64,000 bases of DNA from Micromonospora tarensis (GTDB lineage: Bacteria; Actinomycetota; Actinomycetes; Mycobacteriales; Micromonosporaceae): assembly GCF_016803395.1 (NCBI RefSeq), contig NZ_JAEVHL010000009.1:1-64000 (forward strand). Reading direction: 5' to 3'. Positions 17,004-26,034 of this stretch are shown here, one piece after another. How positions within the stretch are numbered: the stretch's first letter is position 1; every line of letters starts with the position of its first letter. Below the pieces are notes generated by a model, which worked only from the letters and a program-made list of their open reading frames with translations, ran no database searches and was not told where the DNA came from. Made by a program: the position numbers and the translations under genes.

Positions 17004-19217
17004 TCAGAGAACGATCTGGTGCACCCGGTCGTCCACCCCGCGCACCGCCAGCCAGGCGCTGCCGTTGGCACCGGCCGCGGCCCCGGGGGCACCCCGGAAC
17101 GCGTCGGTGGCGAACTCACCGCGTCGGAACCAGCCGCCCCAGGCGCCATCGGTCAGGTTGCGCTGCCAGAGCCGGTTGTCGGCGGCCAGCGCGAACAGGT
17201 AGACCCGGCCGGCGGTGGCAAGCAGGGTCGGGCTGCCGCTGGTGGTACCGCCCAGGTTGGTCCAGGTCGACCAGGTGGTACCGGTCCGGCTGCTCCACCA
17301 CACCTCGTCGGTGCGACTACGGACCGCCACGTGCAGCACGCCGGCGTCGTCGACGACAGCGCTCGGCCGACCGTAGAACGGCCGGTTGTCCGGAGCCCCG
17401 ACACCGGTCCAGCCGGCGCTCGGCGTACGCGACCAGAGCTTGCCGTCGGCGCCCCGGGCGAGCAGCGTCCACTGGGTCGGGTTGGTCCAGGCCACCGTGG
17501 GCGCGTCGGTCAACGTGCCACCGAGGCTGCGCCACGGTCCCCACCCACCGGCGACGTAACTGCGCTGCCAGGCCGCGTTGTCGGTGCCCCGGACGAAGAC
17601 GTCGAGCCGCCCGTCGGCGGAGCCGTACGCGGCGGGCTGGCCGAGGATCCGGCCGCCGATCGGGCCGCCGAGCGAGGTCCAGCGGGTGCCCCACGTCGCA
17701 CCGGAGCGGGTGTTGACGGCCAGCGCACCGGAAGCGTCACGGACGAAGGCGGTGGCGTGCGTGTCGTCCACCCGGACCAGCGCCGGACTGGCGCTGGCGC
17801 TGCCGCCGAGGTCGGCACCGGCGACCTGGTCGGTGCCGGTGAGGCCGAGCATGGCCACCCCGTGCGCCGGCACCTCGACGGTGTACGAGCCGGTGAACGG
17901 CTGCACCCCGGCGGTGCCCGGCTGGGCGTCCACGGTGCTGCGGGTCCACAGGTCACGGACGCGAACCGACCCGCCGAGCGCCACGTCGGCGAAGTTCACA
18001 GTGATCTGCTGGGCGGTGTCGTGCCGGTTCAGCAGCGCGACCGCACGCTTGCCGGCACCGGTGAGCACCTTGCTCCAGACCTGCGCGTCGGTGCCGGTGT
18101 CGGCGACCTTCACGCCCTGCCGCACCAGCGGGTCCTGGTCCACCGCGATGATCTCCGGGTTGGTCAGCGCCGAGATCATCTCCTGCGGCAGGCCACGCGG
18201 ATCGGAGCCGATCACCAGCGGTGCGGCCATGATGGCCCACATGCCGAGCTGCGTCTTGGACTCCTCCAGGCTCAACTCGTACCCACCGCCGGGCAGTGGA
18301 CGCATCGGCAGCAGGTAGTCCGGGTCGTTGTAGTGCCCCGGCCCGGTGGCCGCCGGGTGGTACGCGTTGACGTCCATGTTGCGCAGCACCCACGGGAACG
18401 CCCACTGCGGGCTCGGGTCGGTGAGCCCCACGTCGGTGTAGGTCCGCCACGAGTCGGCGATGGTGGGCGCGTACGTGTAGCTCCAGGTGGAGAGCTGCTC
18501 GGGGGTGTACGGGCCGCCACCCCAGTCGGAGCTGACCGGGTTGCAGATGTTCAGCAGCATCGGCCGGGGCGACTGTCGTACCGCCTCGGCAAGCTCGCGG
18601 AAGGTGGTCTCCGGGTCCAGGCCGGCGGCCCGGCCGCAGAGCCAGTCGGCCTTGAGCGCGTCGAAGCCCCAGCCGGCGAACTGGGCGACGTCGGCCTGGT
18701 AGTGGCCGTTGCTGCCGAGCCCGCACTGCCCCGGCAGGTACGGTCCGGCGTCGGTGTAGATGCCGGCCTTCATCCCCTTGCTGTGGATGTACGCGGCCAG
18801 CGCGGCCATGCCACCGGGGAAGCGGGCGGGGTCGGCGACGAGCTGGCCGGCCTCGTTGCGCGGGGTCGGCGCGGCCCAGTTGCCGTCGATCCAGACATAG
18901 GTGTAGCCGGCGTCGCGCAGGCCACTGCTGACCATATGGTCGGTGACCGACCGGACCTCGGCCTCGGTGGGATCGCCACCGAGCCCGAAGTAGGTGTTCC
19001 AGCCCTGGTAGGGCGTCGGGGCGAGGCCGCTGTTGAAGTAGGTCGGCGCGCCCTGGTCCTCCGCGCCGGTGGCGGCCGGGGCGTGGCCGGGACGGCCGGG
19101 CCCATGATCGGCCGGTGGCGGGGCGGCGTGGGGTGGACCGGCCATCGCCGGCATGGGGCTGGCCAGGCCCAGGCCGAGCACGGCCAGGGTTGCGGTCAGC
19201 GGTCGGTTCAGGCGCAT
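17004..19217 (-). CDS. secreted alpha-galactosidase, GH27, with C-terminal beta-propeller
   Basis: 737 residues. Signal peptide (LTATLAVLGLGLASPM), then a GH27 barrel: PTPYQGWNTYFGLGG, YTYVWIDGNW, FPGGMAALAAYIHSKGMKAG, and FDALKADWLCG with the nucleophile Asp in the KxD position. SWRTYTDVGL and GHYNDPDYLL follow, then an all-beta domain C. From about residue 450 there are WxxW-type repeats (GTRWTSLGG, WGPWRSLGG, WSTWTNLGG, WGGWFRRGE) typical of PLL-like sugar-binding propellers. It removes terminal alpha-galactose from outside oligosaccharides or galactomannan. The ATG at 19217 has AGGAG upstream. It heads the leftward arm of the galactoside locus after GH36. Confidence 0.9.
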   Translation of the reverse strand: MRLNRPLTATLAVLGLGLASPMPAMAGPPHAAPPPADHGPGRPGHAPAATGAEDQGAPTYFNSGLAPTPYQGWNTYFGLGGDPTEAEVRSVTDHMVSSGLRDAGYTYVWIDGNWAAPTPRNEAGQLVADPARFPGGMAALAAYIHSKGMKAGIYTDAGPYLPGQCGLGSNGHYQADVAQFAGWGFDALKADWLCGRAAGLDPETTFRELAEAVRQSPRPMLLNICNPVSSDWGGGPYTPEQLSTWSYTYAPTIADSWRTYTDVGLTDPSPQWAFPWVLRNMDVNAYHPAATGPGHYNDPDYLLPMRPLPGGGYELSLEESKTQLGMWAIMAAPLVIGSDPRGLPQEMISALTNPEIIAVDQDPLVRQGVKVADTGTDAQVWSKVLTGAGKRAVALLNRHDTAQQITVNFADVALGGSVRVRDLWTRSTVDAQPGTAGVQPFTGSYTVEVPAHGVAMLGLTGTDQVAGADLGGSASASPALVRVDDTHATAFVRDASGALAVNTRSGATWGTRWTSLGGPIGGRILGQPAAYGSADGRLDVFVRGTDNAAWQRSYVAGGWGPWRSLGGTLTDAPTVAWTNPTQWTLLARGADGKLWSRTPSAGWTGVGAPDNRPFYGRPSAVVDDAGVLHVAVRSRTDEVWWSSRTGTTWSTWTNLGGTTSGSPTLLATAGRVYLFALAADNRLWQRNLTDGAWGGWFRRGEFATDAFRGAPGAAAGANGSAWLAVRGVDDRVHQIVL

Positions 19218-19264
19218 GGAGGTACTCCTGTCCCTCGGGGGCGGGGGGTGGTGGTGCTCCGGCC

Positions 19265-21352
19265 TCAGTCGCGGGTCAGCACGATGAGGTCGGCGTCGTG
19301 GGTCGGGCTCCACTGCACGGGCAGGCCGACCGCGCCGAGGTGGCTGCCGGAGTAGCGCTGGTCGCCGTGGGCGTACCGGGCGGTCGGGTCGAGGCCCCGC
19401 AGGGGCAGCCGGACCGGGCGGGACGGCAGCAGGCCGGCACCGTCGAGCCGGCCGGTGTGCCAGGCCAGGACGACCACCGGGCCCTGGTCCGGCGCGGTGT
19501 ACTGCACGGCACAACGGGCCTGGTCGGGGCCACCGATCAGGTGCACCTCGCCGGTCGTGATGACGTCCCGGATCTCCTTGTAGCGCTCGATCCAGCCGGC
19601 CGCCTCGGCCCGCTCCTGCGGTGTCCACGCCCGGATGTCCGCGCCGATGCCGAGCACGCCGGCCATCGCTAGAACGAACCGGAACGCCAGCGTTCGCGGC
19701 CGGCGGTCGAACAGGCCGGGCGCGTCGGTGACCCAGGAGCTGAGCAGGTGTGGTGCGTTGGCGTGCAGGAAGCCGTACTGGATGGCCAGCCGGTCCAGCG
19801 GGCCGGTGTTGTCACTGGGCCAGAAGACGTCGGAGCGGGCGGCCATCGCCAGGTCGGTCCGCGCGCCACCACCGGCACACGCCTCGATCAGCACACCGGG
19901 GTGGTCCCGGCGCAGCCGCTCGTAGATCCGGTGCAGGTTGGCGACGTGCGCGCCGTCCAGGTCGAGCGGGCCGACCCCACCCGGCCGACCCGGCTCGGTA
20001 CGCGGCCGGTTGAAGTCCCACTTCAGGTAGTCGATGTCGTACCGGCGCAGCAGACCGTCCACAGTGGAGTGCACGAACTCGGCGACCTCCGGTCGACCCA
20101 GGTCGAGCAGGTACTGGTTGCGCACCGGGGTGAGAGGTCGGCCGTCCACCGAGTAGACCCACTCGGGGTGCTGGGCGTAGAGGTTTGACTTCGGGTTGAC
20201 GCACTCGGGTTCGACCCAGAGCCCGAAGTTCAGCCCGAGCGCCCGGACGTCGGCGATGAACGCGTCGAACCCGGCCGGGAACTTCGCCGGGTCGGGCGTC
20301 CAGTCACCCAGCCCAGCGGTGTCGTCGTTGCGGCCGACGAACCAGCCGTCGTCCACGACGAACGTCTCCACGCCCAGTTCGGCGGCGATCCGGGCGAGCG
20401 CGAGCTGACTCTCCGCCTCGACCGCGAAGTAGGTCGCCTCCCAGGAGTTGTAGAGCACCGGGCGCGGGGTGAGCCGGTCGGCGGCCAGCAGCCGCTGGTG
20501 GGTGTGCCAGACCCGGGCCAGCCCGTCCAGGCCGTCCGGGCTGTACGCCCCGGTGACCACCGGCAGGGTCAGCCGCTCGCCGGAGGCCAGCTCCAGCGGG
20601 CCGTCGACCAGCTGACGGCCGACCTGGACCCGGGTCAGGCCACCGGTGTCCCGCTCGGCGGTGATCTGCCACGAACCGGTCCAGGCCAGTGCCATCCCCC
20701 AGACCGAGCCCTCCGGCTCGGCGGTGTCCCGGACCGCCAGCCAGGGCACGTGCAGGTGCCCGGGTACGCCCTGGGAGCTGCCGATCCGGAACGCGCCGTG
20801 GCCCAGCTCGACATGGGAGAGCTGGAACTCCTGCGCCCACTGCCCCCACTGGTGACTGAGCAGCGCGCCGTGCGGCGTCGGTACGCAGAACCCACCGGAC
20901 GAGGCCCGGACCACCCGCAGCGGGCCGGTGCCGTCGTTGGTCAGCTCCACCCAGCGCTGCACCACGTCGGTGCCGGCGGGCACCCGGTAGTGCACTGTGG
21001 CGCGCAGCCCGGTGCCCGGGTCGGCGAAGTCGACGGCCAGCTCCCGCTGGTCGGCGTCGACCCGCGCGTCGGTGTGCACGAAGCCCACCCGGCGCTGCCC
21101 GTTCGAGGTCTCGATCACCAGATCGGCGCCGGTGAACGGGCGGTCGGCGTCGGTCGCGTACTCGATGGGGGCGGCGTCCCCGGCGGTGAGGAACGGCACC
21201 GGGCCGTCGTACCCGACCGGCGAGGGGCCGTCGGAGACGCCGTGCGGCCCCCACGCGACCAGTTCCAGCCAGCGGCCGTGCGCGGGCACCCGCACCGTGT
21301 ACTCCGTGTGCGCGCCACGCAGCGTCCAACGCTGCCCCGGCGCGGCGGTCAC
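19265..21352 (-). CDS. alpha-galactosidase, GH36 (cytoplasmic)
   Basis: 695 residues without signal peptide, so it probably acts on imported alpha-galactosides such as melibiose or raffinose. After an N-terminal beta-supersandwich comes the barrel with RPVLYNSWEATYF, FVVDDGWF and LGDWTPDPAKFP. GLWVEPECVN and YDIDYLKWDFNR (nucleophile Asp) follow, with RSDVFWPSDNTGPLDR (acid/base Asp) closing the catalytic set. The order and spacing match family 36. Its GTG start overlaps the stop of the permease gene by four bases, so it is made from the same transcript as the ABC importer. Confidence 0.93.
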   Translation of the reverse strand: MTAAPGQRWTLRGAHTEYTVRVPAHGRWLELVAWGPHGVSDGPSPVGYDGPVPFLTAGDAAPIEYATDADRPFTGADLVIETSNGQRRVGFVHTDARVDADQRELAVDFADPGTGLRATVHYRVPAGTDVVQRWVELTNDGTGPLRVVRASSGGFCVPTPHGALLSHQWGQWAQEFQLSHVELGHGAFRIGSSQGVPGHLHVPWLAVRDTAEPEGSVWGMALAWTGSWQITAERDTGGLTRVQVGRQLVDGPLELASGERLTLPVVTGAYSPDGLDGLARVWHTHQRLLAADRLTPRPVLYNSWEATYFAVEAESQLALARIAAELGVETFVVDDGWFVGRNDDTAGLGDWTPDPAKFPAGFDAFIADVRALGLNFGLWVEPECVNPKSNLYAQHPEWVYSVDGRPLTPVRNQYLLDLGRPEVAEFVHSTVDGLLRRYDIDYLKWDFNRPRTEPGRPGGVGPLDLDGAHVANLHRIYERLRRDHPGVLIEACAGGGARTDLAMAARSDVFWPSDNTGPLDRLAIQYGFLHANAPHLLSSWVTDAPGLFDRRPRTLAFRFVLAMAGVLGIGADIRAWTPQERAEAAGWIERYKEIRDVITTGEVHLIGGPDQARCAVQYTAPDQGPVVVLAWHTGRLDGAGLLPSRPVRLPLRGLDPTARYAHGDQRYSGSHLGAVGLPVQWSPTHDADLIVLTRD

Positions 21353-22170
21353 TTGACCGCTCCCAGCGCCAGGCCGGAGACGAAGTGCCGCTGGAAGCGC
21401 AGGAAGACCGCGACGGTGGGGACGGCCGCGATGACCGTGCCGGCGGCGATGACGTTCCAGGAGGAGACGAACTGCCCCTGTAGCGCGAGCAGCGCCGGGG
21501 TGACAGGCATGTTGTCGTCGGTACGTAGCACGGTGATCGCCCAGAGTAGGTCGTTGAAGATCCAGGTGAAGGAGAGCGCGCCGAGCGCGGCCAGCGCGGG
21601 CCGGGTCAGCGGCAGCATCACCCTGGTGAAGATCTGCGCGGTGCCGGCACCGTCGATGGTGGCCGCCTCCTGGATCTCACCCGGCAGGTCCCGCATGAAG
21701 CCGTGCAGGACGAAGGTGTAGAAGCCGAGCCCGAAGCCGACCTGCACCGCGATCAACGCCCAGAGCGTGTCGTAGAGGCCGGTCAGCTCGCTGAACTTGG
21801 CCACCGGGATGAGCAGGATCTGCGGCGGCAACAGGTTGCCGGCGAGCATCAGCAGCAGGATGGTCCGCCGCCCGGGAATCCGGAAGCGGCTCAGGGCGAA
21901 CGCGGCCATCGCGGCCAGCGCGAGGCTCAGCAGCACCGACGGAACGGTGACCAGCATGCTGTTGATCAGTGCACGCAGCTCGCCGCCGTCGGTCCACGCC
22001 TGCCGGTAGGTGTCCAGGGTGAAGGACCGGGGCAGGCTGCCGACGCCGTGCGCGGCGATGTCGTCGAACGACCGGGTGGACATCACCACGACCCAGAGCA
22101 CCGGGCCCAGCCAGAGCAGCGAGAGCAGGATCATGCCGGTGTGGAAGGCCCCGGTACGGAGCTTGTTCAT
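21349..22170 (-). CDS. sugar ABC transporter permease, MalG type
   Basis: 273-residue inner-membrane permease with six helices. The EAA loop that docks the ATPase is clear: EIQEAATIDGAGTAQIFTRV with MLPLTRP following. The C-terminus FVSGLALGAVK is the classic MalG-type ending. Its ATG at 22170 shares a base with the stop of the other permease (TGATG), and its stop overlaps GH36. With the partner permease and the lipoprotein it forms an importer, very probably for alpha-galactosides. No ATPase gene is in the window; in actinobacteria a shared ATPase (MsiK) usually serves such importers. Confidence 0.92.
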   Translation of the reverse strand: MNKLRTGAFHTGMILLSLLWLGPVLWVVVMSTRSFDDIAAHGVGSLPRSFTLDTYRQAWTDGGELRALINSMLVTVPSVLLSLALAAMAAFALSRFRIPGRRTILLLMLAGNLLPPQILLIPVAKFSELTGLYDTLWALIAVQVGFGLGFYTFVLHGFMRDLPGEIQEAATIDGAGTAQIFTRVMLPLTRPALAALGALSFTWIFNDLLWAITVLRTDDNMPVTPALLALQGQFVSSWNVIAAGTVIAAVPTVAVFLRFQRHFVSGLALGAVK

Positions 22171-23087
22171 CAGGCTTCCTCCCGGAACGCGCGGACCAGG
22201 TAGCCGAGGATGACGGCCAACGCGAGCACGAAGATCACGACGGCGATCGCGGAGGCGTAGCCCAGCCGCAGGCTCTGGAACGCGGTCGAGTACATGTAGG
22301 TGCTGAGCAGCTCCGACGAGTGGTACGGGCCGCCCTTGGTCAGCGACCAGACGATGTCGAACGAGCGCAGCGAGTCGATCACGATGACCGAGAGCACGAC
22401 GGCGTTGACCCCCTTCATCTGGGGGATGGTGACGTGCCGCAGCCGCTGCCAGGAGTTGGCGCCGTCCATCCGGGCGGCCTCGTGCAGTGCCGGGTCGATC
22501 GCCTTGAGGCCGGCCAGGAAGAGCACCATCACGTACCCGATCTGCCGCCACAGCGCGGGCAGGATCACCGCGTACAGGGCGGTCTGCGGGTCGGCGAGCC
22601 AGGGCCGGATCAGGTGTTCCAGGCCGACCGCCCGCAGCAGCGTGTCGGCGATGCCGTCGGGCTGGTAGAAGACCCGCCACACCAGGGCGGTCACCACCAG
22701 CGAGAACACCACCGGGGTGAAGAGCGCGGCCCGGTAGAACCCGACGCCGCGCCGCTCCTTCTGCAACAGCAGCGCCATGCCGAAACCGCCGAGCACGGAG
22801 AGGCCGCCGAAGAGCACCAGCCAGATCACGGTGTTGACCAGCGCGCCCCGGAAGGTGGCGTCGCCGGCCAGCTCGACGTAGTTGTCGGTGCCGACGAAGG
22901 TCGGCGACGTCATCCCGTCCCAGCGGGTGAGGGAGAACCAGAAGCCCTGGATCGCCGGCCAGAAGACCCAGACGCTCTCGACCGCGAACGGTACGAGGAC
23001 GAACGCCACCAGCAGCGGCGACAGTCGAGCCGACCGTCGCCGCCGCTGGGTGGGGGTGACCGAGGTCGTGGAGATCGTTGCTGTCAC
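22170..23087 (-). CDS. sugar ABC transporter permease, MalF type
   Basis: 305 residues, six helices, and a cytoplasmic N-terminus rich in Arg (TPTQRRRRSARL). The EAA motif is LHEAARMDGANSWQRLRHV. The family-typical PAIQGFWFSLTRWDG early stretch and SLRSFDIVWSLTKGGP segment are present. The GTG at 23087 lies immediately after the stop of the binding-protein gene, and its own stop overlaps the MalG-type permease start. It forms the membrane channel of the importer with the protein at 21349-22170. Confidence 0.92.
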   Translation of the reverse strand: MTATISTTSVTPTQRRRRSARLSPLLVAFVLVPFAVESVWVFWPAIQGFWFSLTRWDGMTSPTFVGTDNYVELAGDATFRGALVNTVIWLVLFGGLSVLGGFGMALLLQKERRGVGFYRAALFTPVVFSLVVTALVWRVFYQPDGIADTLLRAVGLEHLIRPWLADPQTALYAVILPALWRQIGYVMVLFLAGLKAIDPALHEAARMDGANSWQRLRHVTIPQMKGVNAVVLSVIVIDSLRSFDIVWSLTKGGPYHSSELLSTYMYSTAFQSLRLGYASAIAVVIFVLALAVILGYLVRAFREEA

Positions 23088-23088
23088 G

Positions 23089-24383
23089 TCAGCCCTTGAA
23101 GACCTTCTCGGCGCCGGCCTGCCACTCCCGCAGGATCGCGTCGATCTGGTCCGGCTTGTCGATGAACTTGGTCAGCGCGGTGTCCGCGGTCGGCTGGAGC
23201 GCGTCGCTGGAGTCGCGGTTGAAGAACTGGGTCAGCTCCTTGGCCTCGTCCAGCATCGCCTTGCCCTTGGCCACCAGCGGCGAGTCGGACGCCTTGGCCT
23301 TGGGGTTGGCCGGCAGCACGATGCCGGAGCTGGCCTTGACGTACGCCTCCTGGGCCTCGACCCCGGCGAGGTAGCCGAGCAGGGCCCTGGCGCCGGTCGG
23401 GTTGGCGGTCTTCGCGCTGGCGAAGAAGCCGTCCGTCGGCGCCTCCTCGGCCAGCGGGACCGCCGGGTCGATGATCGGGAACCGGAAGAAGTCCAGGTCA
23501 CCGAGGGCGTCCTTGGGCGCCGCGTCGGCGAAGAACGTGCCGATCAGGAACATGCCGGTCTTGCCGGCCAGCAGCGCGGTGGTCGCCTCCTGGAACGGGT
23601 ACGCCTTGCCCTTGGGGTCGAAGTAGGGCAGGACCTCGCGCCAGCGGGTGAAGACCGCCTTGACCTTGGGGTCGTCGAAGCGCTGCTTGCCGGCGAGCAG
23701 CTCGCGGTGGAACGGCGCGCCGTTGATCCGGATGTTGAGGTAGTCGAACCAGGCCGAGGCCACCCACGGGGTGTCGCCGAGCCGATGCCGATCGGCGGAA
23801 CGCCCTTGCTCTTCAGCGTCTCGCAGAGCGCCAGGAAGTCGGCCCAGGTCTTCGGCTCCTGCACGCCCCACTTGGCGAAGTTGGACTTGCGGTAGAAGAA
23901 GCCCCACCAGTAGTTGTTCATCGGCACGAAGATCTGCTTGCCGCTGGCGTCGGTGGAGAGGGTGCGCAGCGACTGCGGGTAGTCGCCGAGCGTCTTCCAG
24001 ACGTCGGAGACGTCCAGCAGCAGGTTCTTGCTGGCGTAGTCGTTGGCGACCGAGCCCGCGTACCAGGTGTAGAGGTCCGGCGGGTTCGCCGAGGTCAGGT
24101 AGGTCGGCAGCTGGGTCCGGAAGGTCTCCGAGGCGATGGTGTTCAGGCTCGCCGTGCCCTTGCCCTGGGCGTTGAAGTTCGCGATCAGCTTCTCCATCGC
24201 CGCCTTGGCCTGCGGCGAGGAGAGGTTGGACTGGATCGTGACCGCGCCCGAGCCGCTGCTCGTCGCCGGTCCGCTGGCGGAGCTGGCGCACGCGCTGAGG
24301 AACGAGCTGGCGCCGAGCGCGCCCAGGCCGGCGAGCCCAAGGTGGCCAAGGAATCGCCGGCGACCGGGGTCGAAGTCGCTCAC
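23089..24383 (-). CDS. sugar ABC transporter substrate-binding lipoprotein; frameshift near 23780
   Basis: About 431 residues. The N-terminus carries a twin-arginine motif (GRRRFLGHLG) and a lipobox (LSAC), so it is a Tat-exported lipoprotein held on the outer face of the membrane. The body is a family 1 solute-binding protein: LIANFNAQGK, the DLYTWYAGSVANDY binding-cleft region, PMNNYWWGFFYRKSNFAKWG and TWADFLALCETLKSKGVPPI. After the break come FQEATTALLAGKTGMFLIG and DGFFASAKTANP. The frame changes near 23780; adding one G gives GIGSGDTPWVASAWFDYL. It is the first gene of the leftward operon and defines its specificity; alpha-galactosides are inferred from the two alpha-galactosidases downstream. 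Confidence 0.88.
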
Positions 24384-24481
24384 GAGGTATCCCTTCCTCT
24401 ACGACACTCAGCGTCACCGCGCGATGTGTCGTCCATGTGAATGCTGTGACGAGAAGGTTGCATCGGCCGCCGCCGGCTGTC

Positions 24482-24499
24482 AAGATATCTTCGTAATTA
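24482..24499. promoter_or_regulatory. AT-rich palindromes in the divergent galactoside promoter
   Basis: AAGATATCTT at 24482-24491 is a perfect palindrome, followed by TAATTA at 24494-24499, inside the most A/T-rich stretch of the locus. It lies between the importer operon and the catabolic operon that codes for a GntR-family regulator, so it is a good candidate for that regulator's operator or for overlapping promoters. Confidence 0.5.
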
Positions 24500-24529
24500 A
24501 TGGTTAGTTGAGATCAAGGCGAGGGTCAG

Positions 24530-25288
24530 GTGGATCAGCCTATGCGCCGGCTGGAAGGCAAGAACGCGCTGGTCACCGGTGCGATGGGTGGGATCGGCGC
24601 GGCCACCGCCCGGCGGCTCGTCGCCGAGGGAGCCGCCGTCACGCTCTTCGACGTGGCCGACCCGACCCCGCTGGCCGAGGAGTTGACCGCCAGCGGCGGT
24701 CGAGCACTGTCCGTAATGGGCGATGTCAGCGACGAGGCCGACTGGGCGACTGCCGTCGCCGCCACCCGGGACCACCTCGGCCCGGTCGACATCCTGGTCA
24801 GCACCGCGTACGCGGTGCGGGTCGCTGCGGCGCACGAGACCAGCCGACAGTCCTGGGACCACCAGCTCGGGGTCAGCCTGACCGGCTCCTTCCTCGGCGT
24901 CCGCGCCTGCCTGGACGACCTGCGGGCGCGCTCGGGCGCGGTGGTGCTGATCTCCTCGGTGCACGCGCTGGTCGGGCTGCCCGGCCGACCCGCGTACGCC
25001 GCGGCCAAGGGTGGCCTGGTCGCGCTCGGCCGCCAGCTCGCCGTGGAGTACGGCCCGCAGGTGCGGGTCAACACCGTGCTGCCCGGGCCGATCCTCACCG
25101 CCGCCTGGGCCGACGTGTCCGAAGAGGACCGGCGGCAGAGTGTCGCGGAGACCGTGGCCAAACGCTTCGGCACCCCGGACGAGGTGGCCGCGACGATCGC
25201 CTTCCTCGCCTCACCGGACGCCGCCTACGTCACCGGCGCGAGCCTCGTGGTGGACGGTGGCTGGACAGCGGTGAAAGCCTCGGCCTGA
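24530..25288 (+). CDS. SDR oxidoreductase, probable D-galactose 1-dehydrogenase
   Basis: 252-residue short-chain dehydrogenase. It has the NAD-binding glycine motif TGAMGGIGAATA, DVSDEADW, a catalytic Ser in LISSVHALVG, YAAAKGG with the YxxxK pair, and a C-terminal ASLVVDGGW. The NNAG motif is replaced by STAYA. First gene of an operon that codes for the rest of a galactonate pathway, so oxidation of galactose to galactonolactone is the most economical role; a relative acting on fucose or another sugar is possible. I use the GTG at 24530, with AAGGCGAGG just ahead; the ATG at 24542 has no ribosome site. Confidence 0.82.
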   Translation: MDQPMRRLEGKNALVTGAMGGIGAATARRLVAEGAAVTLFDVADPTPLAEELTASGGRALSVMGDVSDEADWATAVAATRDHLGPVDILVSTAYAVRVAAAHETSRQSWDHQLGVSLTGSFLGVRACLDDLRARSGAVVLISSVHALVGLPGRPAYAAAKGGLVALGRQLAVEYGPQVRVNTVLPGPILTAAWADVSEEDRRQSVAETVAKRFGTPDEVAATIAFLASPDAAYVTGASLVVDGGWTAVKASA

Positions 25289-25323
25289 GAGATCGATACC
25301 GACCAGCGAAAAGGCCAGGAGCA

Positions 25324-26034
25324 TTGGCACAGTACGCACGCCGCGGCATCCACGGGCAGACCGTCGAAGCGATCGCCCGTCGCATCCTCACCGGTGAGAT
25401 CGCCGCCGGCGCGACCCTGAACCTCGTCGCGTTGCAGGAGGAGTTCGACGTCAGCCTGACCGCGCTCCGCGAGGCGCTGAAGGTCCTCTCCGCCAAGGGC
25501 ATCGTCGACGCCCGGCAGAAGCGCGGCACCTTCGTCCGACCCCGGGCGGACTGGAACCTGCTCGACGGTGACGTGATCCGCTGGCAGTTCGCCGAGGGCA
25601 CCGACCAGCGCTTGCTCGACCAGTTGCACGAGGTGCGCGCCATCATCGAGCCGGCCGCCGCACGACTGGCCGCCACCCGCGCCACCGACGACGACGTGGC
25701 CGCGCTGGACCGGGCCCTCACCGAGATGGCCGAGGCCGACGGGGACCCCGCCGCCGCCATCGCGGCCGACCTCGCCTTCCACCGTGCGCTGCTCGCCGCC
25801 ACCCACAACGAGCTGTTGGAGCGGATGGAGGTGGTGATGGAGACCGGGCTCGCCGAACGGGACCGTCTGGTGCACGGCGGCACCGCGCACGACGACCCGG
25901 TGCCCAGCCACCGCGCGGTGGTCGACGCGCTACGCGAGCGGGACGAGACGGCGGCCGAGACCGCGATGCGTGAGTTGCTGGACAAGGCCGTCCGCGACGT
26001 CGAGAAGGCACGGGGACGAAGGGGCAGTCAGTGA
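25324..26034 (+). CDS. GntR/FadR-family regulator of the galactonate operon (DgoR-like)
   Basis: 236 residues. N-terminal winged helix (VEAIARRILTGEIAAGATLN, EEFDVSLTALREALKVLSAK, RQKRGTFVRPR) and a C-terminal FCD helical domain with metal/ligand residues (LAFHRALLAATHNELL and PSHRAVVDALRERD). It starts at a TTG at 25324 with AAAAGG and AGGAG upstream. It lies inside the operon, between the dehydrogenase and the galactonate dehydratase, and overlaps the latter by four bases. In E. coli the FCD-type DgoR represses galactonate genes, so a similar role with galactonate or KDGal as inducer is likely. The palindromes at 24482-24499 are its likely target. Confidence 0.88.
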   Translation: MAQYARRGIHGQTVEAIARRILTGEIAAGATLNLVALQEEFDVSLTALREALKVLSAKGIVDARQKRGTFVRPRADWNLLDGDVIRWQFAEGTDQRLLDQLHEVRAIIEPAAARLAATRATDDDVAALDRALTEMAEADGDPAAAIAADLAFHRALLAATHNELLERMEVVMETGLAERDRLVHGGTAHDDPVPSHRAVVDALRERDETAAETAMRELLDKAVRDVEKARGRRGSQ

